From Bacillota bacterium (GTDB lineage: Bacteria; Bacillota; Clostridia; Lachnospirales; Lachnospiraceae): a stretch of DNA of 64,000 nt. How positions within the stretch are numbered: position 1 is the stretch's first letter; each line of letters opens with the position of its first letter. Both the position numbers and the translations under genes were made by a program. Positions 46,071 to 54,012 of the stretch are shown here, piece by piece. The notes under the pieces were generated by a model. The model had not been told where the DNA came from and ran no database searches. It saw only the letters and a list, made by a program, of their open reading frames with translations. The DNA is taken from the NCBI GenBank assembly GCA_023435895.1, contig JAEZLH010000017.1, forward strand, positions 186,001-250,000. Direction: 5' to 3'.

Positions 46071-46439
46071 ATGAGCAAAAGATCAGAAGAATTTTTTGGA
46101 GTAATGCTAAACTTTTTACCTTCATTGAGCAGTGAATATACAAAATCAATAGAAGATAACGGGGAGGCGTTAGAAACTGTCATAATAGAGGACATCTTTA
46201 TGCCGGAAATAATTGGGTTATTAAAAGAAGATAAGAATATCAAGTTATTAAAGGATATCTTTAATTATTTTGAAGAAATATCTGAATGTGGAGATAAATA
46301 CTTGACTAACATTTTATCAATAACAGTATTTGAAATATTAGGTAATGATAAAACGATTCTAAGTGTAGCACAAAAGTATATGGGGCCAATTGGCATACAA
46401 CTACAAAGAGAGGCTGATAGAGGATTAGGCAGAATCTAA
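46071..46439 (+). CDS. Orphan immunity-type protein (DUF7674-like)
   Basis: 122 residues from the ATG at 46071 with GAGGA upstream (an in-frame TTG at 46062 is too close to it). The pattern FNYFEEISECGDKYLTNILS, then FEILGNDKTILSVAQKYMGP resembles helical immunity-like proteins of the DUF7674 type often found behind RHS and other polymorphic toxins. The family name is given from memory of the pattern. It probably protects against the toxin tip whose tail lies just upstream. Confidence 0.55.
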   Translation: MSKRSEEFFGVMLNFLPSLSSEYTKSIEDNGEALETVIIEDIFMPEIIGLLKEDKNIKLLKDIFNYFEEISECGDKYLTNILSITVFEILGNDKTILSVAQKYMGPIGIQLQREADRGLGRI

Positions 46440-46943
46440 GATTTATACGAGTATTGCGATTCATAGAGTAGTTGTATAGAAAGTGTAATGATTAAATTGG
46501 AAGAAGTTGGTAAACGTATTTAAAAAATTATCTACAAGTAAAGAAAAGTATATTAAGGCATTGAGAAAGAATATTGAAATATAGAATCTCAATTGCCCTT
46601 TTAGAGGTCACACAGTTTTGGCTGATGTGACCTTTCTTCCTATCATGTGAGCAAATATAAAATATATAAAGTGAAACCATTGCAGTGTAGCCTTTTCGAA
46701 CATTAAAAAGAAAATTTCCAAATGGGATGATATGGGCTGTAGAAATAGCTTATATCAAAGTCTATGCGATATGTTAGTATCTGTGAAGTAAATAAAAAGA
46801 CTAACTATTAAAAGTCAAGTTTAAAAATAAAGTTTTTGAATAAAGTGCAGAATTGCATTTTAGATAGATTAGTACCTTGAAAACTGCATGACAAATAGGG
46901 CATCATGGCAGGTGCTCAAAAAAGAAATATATTTTGGAGAAAG
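46440..46943. other. Intergenic region between orphan immunity gene and IS110
   Basis: About 500 AT-rich bases without a gene. It contains two terminator-like hairpins (46557-46640) and, near 46870, CCTTGAAAACTGCATGACA, which resembles the pre-23S leader of rRNA operons in related bacteria. One end of the IS element must lie here or close by, but it could not be placed. Confidence 0.4.
46557..46640 (+). terminator. Two successive terminator-like hairpins
   Basis: First, GGCATTGAGA pairs with TCTCAATTGCC (46557-46597), then CTTTT. Second, AGGTCACA (46605-46612) pairs with TGTGACCT (46626-46633), then TTCTT. Confidence 0.5.
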
Positions 46944-48119
46944 TTAAACGGATTTTATGTAAAGCTGTCCAGTCTTTTGAAGATGATATATGACCCTTAC
47001 AAGTTTTTTCGCAGCATGAGAAATAGCAACATTATAATGTTTGCCTTCAGCACGTTTCTTTGCCAAATAAGCATTGAAGGTTGGATCCCAGTGACAGACA
47101 AATTTGGTGGCATTAAACAATGCATATCGTAAGTATCTGGAGCCACGCTTTTCCATATGAGAATAAGCTCCATCTAGCTGTCCTGATTGGTAAGTTGAAG
47201 GGGATAATCCTGCATAGGCTAGTATCTTGTCAGGAGAATCAAATCGTTTAAAATCACCAATTTCGGCAATAATCATCGCACCCATACGATAGTTGATACC
47301 TGGGATTGATAGAATCGGTGAATTGATATCATCCATTATAGTTTTGATTTCAGATTCGATTTCATTGATTTCAGAATCCAGCTCGTGCAAGAGTTTAATA
47401 GTATGTTTCAGTTCGAGTGATTTTGCAGGCATATCTGACCCGACAGAAGTCCTTGCAGTTTCCCGAAATAGAATAACGGTCTTTTTAGAGTAGTGACCCT
47501 TTGAGGCTGTTTCTAAAAGGTTTGTAAGTCTTGTAAGATGAGCGGATGCAACTGCGTTAGCGCTTGGGAATTCGCTGAACAGGACATATACAGAACTCAT
47601 ATGGAGTGTAGGAACCAGTTTCTCTAATTCAGGGAAAAGAATGGTTACAAGCCTGGAAATTGATGTCTTTAACTTGGCTCGTTCTTTTACTTTAACAAAA
47701 CGATAGCGAGTTAATGACTTAAGTTCTTCATTGTGATATGATGTGTCTGAGTAGGACTTTAAGTTCACATCAGACATAATCATAGAAGCAATCGTTCGGG
47801 CATCTACTTTATCCGTTTTCGTCTGTCTAAGGCTTAGACTTTTTCTGTACAGATTAGTATGCAATGGATTGATAACATAGGTGGCAAGACCTTTATGAAT
47901 GAGATAACCGAGAAGATTGTAACTATAGTGTCCAGTGGCTTCAAGTCCTACTTTTACTTTGGTCAAATCTTCTGTAACAGAGGAAATCTTTTGATAAAGA
48001 TCATCAAATCCATCACGGTTGTTTTGAATGGTGAATGCTTTGAATAGTACTTCGTCATCTGAGTTAGTGATAAAGCAATCATGCTTATCTTTGGCAACAT
48101 CGATTCCTGCGTATATCAT
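46944..48119 (-). CDS. IS110-family transposase
   Basis: 391 residues, full length for the family. N-terminal DEDD-type RuvC-like domain (MIYAGIDVAKDKHD with the first Asp, VGLEATGHYSYNL, RQTKTDKVDARTIA) and the C-terminal Transposase_20 domain with its serine (GINYRMGAMIIAEIGDF, LAYAGLSPSTYQSGQ, KRGSRYLRYALFNAT). IS110 recombinases are guided by a bridge RNA encoded in the non-coding end of the element. The gene shows no frameshift, so the element may be active. It lies between two orphan toxin/immunity modules. Confidence 0.95.
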   Translation of the reverse strand: MIYAGIDVAKDKHDCFITNSDDEVLFKAFTIQNNRDGFDDLYQKISSVTEDLTKVKVGLEATGHYSYNLLGYLIHKGLATYVINPLHTNLYRKSLSLRQTKTDKVDARTIASMIMSDVNLKSYSDTSYHNEELKSLTRYRFVKVKERAKLKTSISRLVTILFPELEKLVPTLHMSSVYVLFSEFPSANAVASAHLTRLTNLLETASKGHYSKKTVILFRETARTSVGSDMPAKSLELKHTIKLLHELDSEINEIESEIKTIMDDINSPILSIPGINYRMGAMIIAEIGDFKRFDSPDKILAYAGLSPSTYQSGQLDGAYSHMEKRGSRYLRYALFNATKFVCHWDPTFNAYLAKKRAEGKHYNVAISHAAKKLVRVIYHLQKTGQLYIKSV

Positions 48120-48370
48120 AAAAATACTCCTTTGAAATATATTTGATACTGTTTTTGAACCACTGGTGCTCTCTGTAATTGTAACCTCGTTCTAAATAAA
48201 CCGTCATGCGGTATCTAACTGATTAACAAGTGAACAAAGAGACTGTGGTTAGAGCCTTTTTAAAACCATCTAGTGGTAGGAGAAATGAACTAATCCACAG
48301 TATCTAAAACAAGCATAGCCCAACCTATAGAAAAGGTAAAGAATGGCTATGACTATATAATACGAGGAGA
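48120..48370 (-). ncRNA. Candidate bridge-RNA region of the IS110 element
   Basis: The roughly 250 bases upstream of the transposase start are non-coding, which is where IS110 bridge RNAs are encoded. Possible internal pairings include ACCACTAGATGGT and segments near CACTGGTG. The binding loops could not be assigned by eye. The call rests on position and family knowledge. Confidence 0.35.
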
Positions 48371-48379
48371 GATAAATAA

Positions 48380-48623
48380 TGTCTGTACCAGCATCTATTG
48401 AGGTGAAGTTAAGATAGGTAAAAGTACCGGTTTGGTTACTCCTCAAAGGGGTGTCTCATTGAATACGGATGCAGGTAAAATGTCTATGTTTGGAGGAGCA
48501 TACAAAATAGATAGTATGCCTGAAGGGCTGCAAATTAAACAGGTTGGTTCAGATTTAGGACATTTTGAAATTGTTCCAAAGTATCCAATGACTCAAGCGG
48601 AATTCCAAGGAAAATTAAATTAA
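48380..48623 (+). pseudogene. Orphan C-terminal toxin tail 2, frameshifted
   Basis: An ATG-started stretch MSVPASIE runs into a stop after VKLR. In the next frame, from about 48402, the sequence continues GEVKIGKSTGLVTPQRGVSL and on through GAYKIDSMPEGLQIKQVGSD to EFQGKLN and a stop. The two join naturally as MSVPASIE-GEVKIGKSTG with a one-base correction. It is a toxin-tip-like tail without an RHS body. The upstream part is missing, perhaps removed or separated by the IS110 insertion. Confidence 0.5.
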
Positions 48624-48674
48624 ATTCGAACATCACCAGTAAAATAATAATAATAAATAGGGACGGTGTTGAAA

Positions 48675-49004
48675 ATGGAAGAAATAGAAATATACTTTCA
48701 ATATGATAGTGAGTTATCGGAGTTTGAGGCTATTCAAAAAGGATATAGAGTAGATGTTTTTGTAAAAGTTGGAGGAATCTACTTCAATTTAAGAGTTTTT
48801 GATATTATTAGGTTGCAACAAGAATTTGAAAATGAAGTAGATAATGAAGGTTATTATGCAGTCGAGCCTAACTTAATATTAGTTAAGGAGGTTAACAAAA
48901 AGGAGATTTTATGTACTATTAGAAACCTATACAAACATAAATATTTTGATGAAATAAAACCTACACGTTATGTTAATGTAGATGAATTGATAGAAATTAA
49001 ATAA
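48675..49004 (+). CDS. Candidate orphan immunity protein
   Basis: 109 residues from the ATG at 48675 (MEEIEIYFQYDSELSEFEAI); a weak GGGACGG site lies upstream, and an in-frame TTG at 48666 is an alternative. It looks like a small alpha/beta protein, acidic, with YVNVDELIEIK at the end. No family is recognised. It stands 51 bases after toxin tail 2, so it is probably the immunity gene of that lost toxin; inferred from position. Confidence 0.5.
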   Translation: MEEIEIYFQYDSELSEFEAIQKGYRVDVFVKVGGIYFNLRVFDIIRLQQEFENEVDNEGYYAVEPNLILVKEVNKKEILCTIRNLYKHKYFDEIKPTRYVNVDELIEIK

Positions 49005-49046
49005 GTAAAAAAGTATCTTGGCAGAAGAACGGCTGTCGATATGATG

Positions 49047-49141
49047 GCTGTTTTTCGGGTGCCCAGCATGAGCATGTTCTTGCGGGCACGTAAATACCGG
49101 TAAACATATACAGCCACCCTAAACAGCACCCGCAAAACAGC
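49047..49141. other. GC-richer structured element
   Basis: GCTGTTTTTCGGGTG (49047-49061) pairs with CACCCGCAAAACAGC (49127-49141). Inside, GTGCCC (starting near 49060) can pair with GGGCAC (near 49083). The segment is clearly richer in G+C than its surroundings and codes for nothing. It may be the remnant of a mobile element or a small structured RNA. Confidence 0.45.
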
Positions 49142-49226
49142 TTAAAATGAGGGTTTTCTGGCAGTGCTGATAATCTGCATTTGAGTACTATAGATATTAT
49201 TTGATGTTTAACCCCTAAGTTTCAAA

Positions 49227-49256
49227 TTGACTTTCTATCAATCCTTGTGTTAAAAT
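49227..49256 (+). promoter_or_regulatory. Sigma-A-type promoter of fabV
   Basis: TTGACT (49227-49232), an 18-base spacer and TAAAAT (49251-49256). Confidence 0.65.
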
Positions 49257-49257
49257 A

Positions 49258-49286
49258 TAGTTTGATTATCAAAGTAATATTACTTT
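49258..49286. promoter_or_regulatory. FabT-like operator and adjacent palindrome
   Basis: AGTTTGATTATCAAAGT, just downstream of the -10 box, matches the FabT-type box (TTTGAnnnTCAAA). It adjoins the perfect 16-base palindrome AAAGTAATATTACTTT (49271-49286). A repressor bound here would block fabV transcription. Recognition by a FabT homologue is inferred from the motif. Confidence 0.5.
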
Positions 49287-49310
49287 AAAGAGCTAGAAAA
49301 GGGGTAACTT

Positions 49311-50471
49311 ATGATTATAGAACCGAAGGTGAGAGGATTTATCTGCATGACTGCACATCCGGTGGGCTGCAGAGAGAATGTTTCAAGACAAATATCATAT
49401 ATTAAGAATTTAGGGAAATCAGAAGGTCCCAAGAAGGTACTGGTCATCGGTGCTTCCACCGGCTACGGATTAGCATCCAGAATAGCAGCGACCTATGGTT
49501 GCGATGCTTCAACAATTGGAATTATGTTTGAAAAGCCGGCAAGTGATCGAAGAACAGCCACTCCCGGATGGTATAATACGGTTGCCTTTGAAGATATTGC
49601 TGCAAAAGATGGATATTATGCAAAGTCAATTAATGGAGATGCATTTTCCAAAGAGATTAAAGATCAGACAATTGAGCTGATCAAACAGGATCTTGGTAAG
49701 GTGGATATGGTGATCTATAGCCTTGCTGCACCGCGCAGAACTATGGCGGATGGAACTATTTATAATTCCACATTAAAGACAGTTGGTGGTGATTTTACCA
49801 ACAAATCCTTGGATTTGAATAAGAATATTATTACTGAGGCTACTATCGGATCCGCAACGGAAGAAGAAGTACAGGCTACCATTAAAGTTATGGGTGGTGA
49901 AGACTGGAAGGATTGGATGAAAGCATTGTCAGAAGCGGATGTACTGGCTGATAATGCAGTGACAATCGCTTATTCCTATATCGGACCGGAGTTAACCTAT
50001 CCGGTATATTATAACGGAACAATTGGTCTTGCAAAGAAACATTTATATGATACCTCAGTTGAAATCACTGACGAATTTGCCTCAAAGGGTGTAAAAGCCT
50101 ACATCAGCATTAATAAAGCTCTGGTAACACAGGCTAGTTCCGCAATCCCCATCGTACCCTTATATTTTGCCATCCTCTATAAAGTGATGAAGGAAAAGGG
50201 AAATCATGAGGGCTGTATCGAGCAGTTGGGTCGTTTATTCCATGATAAATTACTATCCACCGGCGCAGTGGTAGATGACGAGAATAGAATCCGTCTGGAT
50301 GACTATGAGATGCAGGAGGATATTCAAAGTAAGGTAATGGACATCTGGAATGAGATTAATAATGACAATGTGGGAGATTTGGCTGATTTGACAGGCTATT
50401 GGGAGGATTTTTATCATATGTTCGGCTTCCGCTTTGACAATGTTGATTATACGCAGGATGTGGAGATATAA
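49311..50471 (+). CDS. fabV: Trans-2-enoyl-ACP/CoA reductase, FabV/TER type
   Basis: 386 residues with AAAGGGG upstream. N-terminal PKVRGFICMTAHPVGC, NAD-binding segment VLVIGASTGYGLASR and the active-site motif Y233-x8-K242 (YYNGTIGLAK) typical of FabV. It reduces the enoyl double bond with NADH, either as the last step of fatty acid elongation or, as Ter, on crotonyl-CoA in butyrate and butanol formation. The FabT-like operator favours fatty acid synthesis. It stands alone, outside a fab cluster. Confidence 0.93.
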   Translation: MIIEPKVRGFICMTAHPVGCRENVSRQISYIKNLGKSEGPKKVLVIGASTGYGLASRIAATYGCDASTIGIMFEKPASDRRTATPGWYNTVAFEDIAAKDGYYAKSINGDAFSKEIKDQTIELIKQDLGKVDMVIYSLAAPRRTMADGTIYNSTLKTVGGDFTNKSLDLNKNIITEATIGSATEEEVQATIKVMGGEDWKDWMKALSEADVLADNAVTIAYSYIGPELTYPVYYNGTIGLAKKHLYDTSVEITDEFASKGVKAYISINKALVTQASSAIPIVPLYFAILYKVMKEKGNHEGCIEQLGRLFHDKLLSTGAVVDDENRIRLDDYEMQEDIQSKVMDIWNEINNDNVGDLADLTGYWEDFYHMFGFRFDNVDYTQDVEI

Positions 50472-50544
50472 AGTAGTAAGATTCGAAACAATGTTGTGAT
50501 AAATTGCTCATTATAGCTCTATTAAAAAGAGCAATATTCAAGAG

Positions 50545-50670
50545 CTATAATAAAGAACTATAATAATTGTCTATAAGAACCGAACTATAAAAAGGGTCTA
50601 TAATAAAGAAATTATAATAAAAGCTCCATAATAAAGGGTTTATAAAAAAGGAATTTATAATAAAAGCTCT
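50545..50670. repeat. Degenerate AT-rich repeats (TATAATAAAG-like)
   Basis: The motif TATAATAAAG and variants recur about seven times with spacing near 20 bases after fabV. The region is low-complexity with no coding potential. Confidence 0.5.
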
Positions 50671-50726
50671 CTCATATATGTGAAGGTGAAGTACTACCTA
50701 GCATTTGTGAGAGGGCTTTTATAATA
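50663..50726 (+). terminator. Terminator downstream of fabV
   Basis: TAAAAGCTCTCTCAT pairs with GTGAGAGGGCTTTTA (50709-50723) with one mismatch. It stands about 190 bases beyond the fabV stop. Confidence 0.65.
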
Positions 50727-50830
50727 CTGTATTAAAATTCGACTTCCTCGTAGCTTTTTCTAAAGCAATGAAAGATAAAGTTTCTACGAACGGACAGGCA
50801 CAAGCTATGCTTTGAAATGTCGATTTAATA

Positions 50831-50857
50831 ACATAATTGTCGAATAAGCATATGATA
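50831..50857 (+). promoter_or_regulatory. Sigma-K-like promoter of the multicopper oxidase gene
   Basis: AC (50831-50832), a 16-base spacer and CATATGATA (50849-50857) fit the mother-cell sigma-K pattern AC-N16/17-CATAnnnTA. Bacillus cotA is also read by sigma K. The pattern is short, so the call is suggestive. Confidence 0.45.
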
Positions 50858-50912
50858 TATTATATCACCATAAGGAGGATAAGGTTGAAAGAAAATCACT
50901 TTTAACCATAAA

Positions 50913-50966
50913 ATTTGTGCCAAGGTTAGCCTAAGCACAAATATATATGCGCAAAATTCTTGCGCA
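50913..50966 (+). other. Two hairpins in the multicopper oxidase leader
   Basis: ATTTGTGC pairs with GCACAAAT (50913-50942), and TGCGCAA pairs with TTGCGCA (50948-50966), ending nine bases before GGAGG. They may affect mRNA stability or ribosome access. Confidence 0.45.
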
Positions 50967-50981
50967 GGAATGGAGGTAAAT

Positions 50982-52910
50982 ATGAAGTTACTTGATATTC
51001 TGAAGCGATTATCAAAGAGAAGCCGTATTACCATTACGGAAAATGAAGAAAAAACATCGAGCCAAAATAATCAACCGATTACCAGACTTGATCCAATGTT
51101 AATTAAAAAGTATGAAAACCAATTGGCAAAACCCTCGGTTTTCGTTCCTGAAATTGTAAAGAAGGACTACAACGGCAATGAAACAGAAGGTAACATTGAT
51201 GGGGAATATACAACGGAGCATCGATACCGCGTTGATATCCTGGAGTTCGAACAGCAAGTATTACCGAAAGGTTATCCTAAGACTACGGTATGGGGGTATG
51301 GCGGATTAGTGAAAGATTCTATTAGTGGGTCGATTCATTATTCAAAGTCATCACCCGGACCAAGCTTTGAAGCAAGCCAGGGAATACCAATAAAGGTAAA
51401 ATGGTCATCAAAATTAAGTGGAAGACATCCTTTCCCAGTTGACCCAACATTGCACTGGGCAAATCCGAATCATATGCCAATGGACCCTCCAAAGCCCTGG
51501 CCTTTGTTCCCACCTGGTTTTTGTGAAGCACAGAAGCCGATCCCCGTTGTAACACATCTTCACGGTGGTGAAGTGGCTCCGCCATCGGACGGATTTCCGG
51601 AAGCATGGTTTACCTATGACGGAAAGAAAGGACCAGCCTATCAGTCTCCTATCACCACATATCTGAATACACAGGAACCAACAACCTTGTGGTATCACGA
51701 TCACGCCATGGGAATTACCAGATTAAATGTATATGCTGGGTTGGCAGGCTTTTATTTGTTAAGAGAAGGTAAGGGCTCTGGTCAATGTGGCTTTCGCCAG
51801 GAGCTAAAACTTCCTAAAGGAAAATTTGAAATTCCGTTGGTAATTCAGGACCGCTTCTTCACAACCAATGGAGATTTTTATTATGAAACAGTTGGGGTTA
51901 ATCCGGAGATTCACCCTTACTGGGTTCCTGAATTATTTGGAGATACCATTATGGTGAATGGAAGAGTTTGGCCGAACTTAAATGTATCAAGGCGTCAGTA
52001 TCGTTTCAGGGTGCTGAATGGTTCGAATGCACGGTTTTATAATTTAACCCTGTCCAATGGAATGGAATTTACACAAATCGGCTCGGACGGAGGATTTTTA
52101 CCTAAACCGGTTAAGTTAACCTCGCTCTTGTTAGCACCGGCAGAACGGGCAGATTTGTTAATTGATTTTTCAGAGATTAAACCAGGAACGAAAATCATTA
52201 TGCAAAATGATGCAAATGCTCCGTATCCTGACGGCACTCCTGCAGACCCGGATACAGTAGGACAGATTATGCAATTTACGGTACCAATTACTGCAAAAAT
52301 CCCTGTAAAGCCGCCAAAGCTTCCGGAGCGTTTAAACTGCATGCCGGAATTTTGTCCGGATAAGCAAAGGACAATTACACTTTATGAGGTTCCAGGACCA
52401 AATGGACCGGAAGAGGTATTACTGGATGGGTTAAAGTGGATGTATCCTGTGACCGAAAAGCCAGTTGTAGGTTCCACTGAGGAATGGATTATTGCAAACC
52501 TTACCATGGATGCTCACCCCATACACCTTCATCTAGTACAATTCCAGCTTAAGAACCGCCAAGATTTTGATGCAATGGCATATCAGGAGGAATGGGAGAA
52601 TGTAAATGGAATTCCGCCATTGATGTGTGACCCTATTCAAGTGCCGGTAGAACCCTATCTGATTGGCGAGCCCATAGCCCCTGATGAAAATGAGATGGGC
52701 TGGAAGGATACCATAAGGATGAACCCCGGTCAGGTTACAAGAATTATAATACGCTTTGCTCCGCCGACTGCTTCCGCCTGCAAAGTATCACCAGGAGAAA
52801 ATCTCTATCCCTTTGATCCCACCGTAGAGCCTGGATATGTATGGCATTGTCATATCCTGGATCACGAAGATAATGAGATGATGAGACCGTATAAGGTGGA
52901 GAAAGAATAA
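50982..52910 (+). CDS. CotA-like multicopper oxidase (spore coat laccase type)
   Basis: 642 residues from the ATG seven bases after GGAGG; an in-frame ATG 12 bases earlier overlaps that site. All four copper motifs are present: THLHGG (H192, H194), WYHDHAMG, HPIHLHLVQF and HCHILDHEDNEMM. There is no signal peptide, as for Bacillus CotA, which oxidises phenolics and bilirubin in the outer spore coat. It is about 130 residues longer than CotA, mostly from an N-terminal extension and loops. The sigma-K-like promoter upstream supports a coat role. An oxygen-using enzyme in an anaerobe is consistent with a spore-surface function. Confidence 0.92.
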   Translation: MKLLDILKRLSKRSRITITENEEKTSSQNNQPITRLDPMLIKKYENQLAKPSVFVPEIVKKDYNGNETEGNIDGEYTTEHRYRVDILEFEQQVLPKGYPKTTVWGYGGLVKDSISGSIHYSKSSPGPSFEASQGIPIKVKWSSKLSGRHPFPVDPTLHWANPNHMPMDPPKPWPLFPPGFCEAQKPIPVVTHLHGGEVAPPSDGFPEAWFTYDGKKGPAYQSPITTYLNTQEPTTLWYHDHAMGITRLNVYAGLAGFYLLREGKGSGQCGFRQELKLPKGKFEIPLVIQDRFFTTNGDFYYETVGVNPEIHPYWVPELFGDTIMVNGRVWPNLNVSRRQYRFRVLNGSNARFYNLTLSNGMEFTQIGSDGGFLPKPVKLTSLLLAPAERADLLIDFSEIKPGTKIIMQNDANAPYPDGTPADPDTVGQIMQFTVPITAKIPVKPPKLPERLNCMPEFCPDKQRTITLYEVPGPNGPEEVLLDGLKWMYPVTEKPVVGSTEEWIIANLTMDAHPIHLHLVQFQLKNRQDFDAMAYQEEWENVNGIPPLMCDPIQVPVEPYLIGEPIAPDENEMGWKDTIRMNPGQVTRIIIRFAPPTASACKVSPGENLYPFDPTVEPGYVWHCHILDHEDNEMMRPYKVEKE

Positions 52911-52920
52911 TATTTCGATC

Positions 52921-53030
52921 AAGTGGCAAAAGGTCGGAATATACTGTGGCTATGGCAAATTGGCATTGGTAATCTGCCATAGCCAAATGTGCAATAAACT
53001 CTGTTGAAAGACCCACCCTGTTATGTCAAA
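52921..53030. repeat. Structured intergenic repeat, related to 5775-5850
   Basis: A perfect 11-base stem TGGCTATGGCA (52947-52957) / TGCCATAGCCA (52975-52985). The blocks GGCAAAAGGTC, TGTGGCTATGGCAA and TTGAAAGACCC follow the order seen in the dapA-dapB gap. A weaker likeness exists near 55295-55340. Confidence 0.45.
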
Positions 53031-53039
53031 TAACATTTT

Positions 53040-54011
53040 CTAATTTGGATATAACAGCTCATATTGACGATTTACCCTATCCCGGATCTGTTCCACTACT
53101 CGAGCAGGTCCGGTTACTTTAAGTACTGGTCCGAAGGATAGCAGCTTAATCAATAATTCGCTCTCATCCTGTGTATCATACCAAATGGTTGCACTACAGG
53201 TTTGATGCTCTTGATCCCATATAGTGCTTTTCTCATAGTGTGCAAATTCCATCATAAATCGTTCGATTGCATTTCTTTCCCGCGTTATCTCTAGGGTCAA
53301 CGGTTCTGTACATCGTTTCCACTTAAAGATTTCCTCCAGATCAAGGGGTTTGGTATAACGAAGCTTGAGAGCTTTCATGTGGAGAATTCTTGAAAGATTA
53401 ATGGTGCCAAAGCCAACTGCCTTTCGATTCTTAATTCTTGCAACAAATACTCTAAACTTATCATTTTTTGGAGAATACTCCAAGCGGTAAGGAAGATAGT
53501 CTCCCTCAATAATCCTTCCTTTACCGGATTGATATATAATACTTTGTACTTCTTTCTTGTGTAGGGCATTTATTAGCTGTCTGAAATGCTTGATATAATC
53601 AGGATTCTCATAATCATCACCATCTGTAAAAATATCAAAGTATTTAAAATGCTGGGAATGAAATAGGGGTTCGACCTGCCCCAGCTTCTCAGATAATACC
53701 TTGAAAGCATCCTCTTCCAGAAAAAGTTGCATTCTTTTATCCTGAAGAAGAGCCTTCAGCCAGCGCTTTTCAAGTAGCGTAAGGGGAGTCTTTGGTTTAT
53801 AGATAAGGCGGGAGGAATAAGTATCCTTATCCCTAGTTAGTAACCCCCAACCGTCGCTTTTGTAGAGCTTAGGAGCAAGATATAAAGCAGATTCCGAAAA
53901 ACCCTTTGAATGAATTAGTTGATTCATTTCATTCTCGGTAAGTGGTGAATTCTTAAGAATCTGAGAGGTAACAAAATAGTAGCAACCGTAAAGTTCAGAA
54001 AATAATTCCAC
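53040..54011 (-). CDS. WYL-domain protein, second gene of the pair
   Basis: 323 residues from a GTG start, with AAGGAGG six bases upstream inside the end of the preceding gene. WYL-type features are seen in the middle (YLPYRLEYSPKNDKFRVFVARI, then ILHMKALKLRY) with a C-terminal domain. No clear N-terminal helix-turn-helix is seen, so DNA binding may depend on its partner. It starts one base after the upstream WYL gene ends, so the two are translated together and probably form a heteromeric regulator. The pair is divergent from rtcB. Confidence 0.8.
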   Translation of the reverse strand: MELFSELYGCYYFVTSQILKNSPLTENEMNQLIHSKGFSESALYLAPKLYKSDGWGLLTRDKDTYSSRLIYKPKTPLTLLEKRWLKALLQDKRMQLFLEEDAFKVLSEKLGQVEPLFHSQHFKYFDIFTDGDDYENPDYIKHFRQLINALHKKEVQSIIYQSGKGRIIEGDYLPYRLEYSPKNDKFRVFVARIKNRKAVGFGTINLSRILHMKALKLRYTKPLDLEEIFKWKRCTEPLTLEITRERNAIERFMMEFAHYEKSTIWDQEHQTCSATIWYDTQDESELLIKLLSFGPVLKVTGPARVVEQIRDRVNRQYELLYPN

Positions 54012-54012
54012 C

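Larger units (their letters stand above)
46900..48370 (-). mobile_element. IS110-family insertion sequence, approximate extent
   Basis: Extent is estimated from the transposase and its non-coding flanks. IS110 elements lack clear terminal inverted repeats, and no target duplication can be used, so both ends are approximate. The right flank resumes with toxin-tail coding sequence at about 48380. Confidence 0.5.

Noticed and set aside
46870..46890. Remnant rRNA operon
   Set aside because: Only a short spacer-like motif is present; no 16S, 23S or tRNA sequence was found around it.
49047..49141. Group II intron fragment
   Set aside because: The GTGCCCAGC start is reminiscent, but no domain V hairpin or reverse transcriptase gene is nearby, so only a structured element is claimed.
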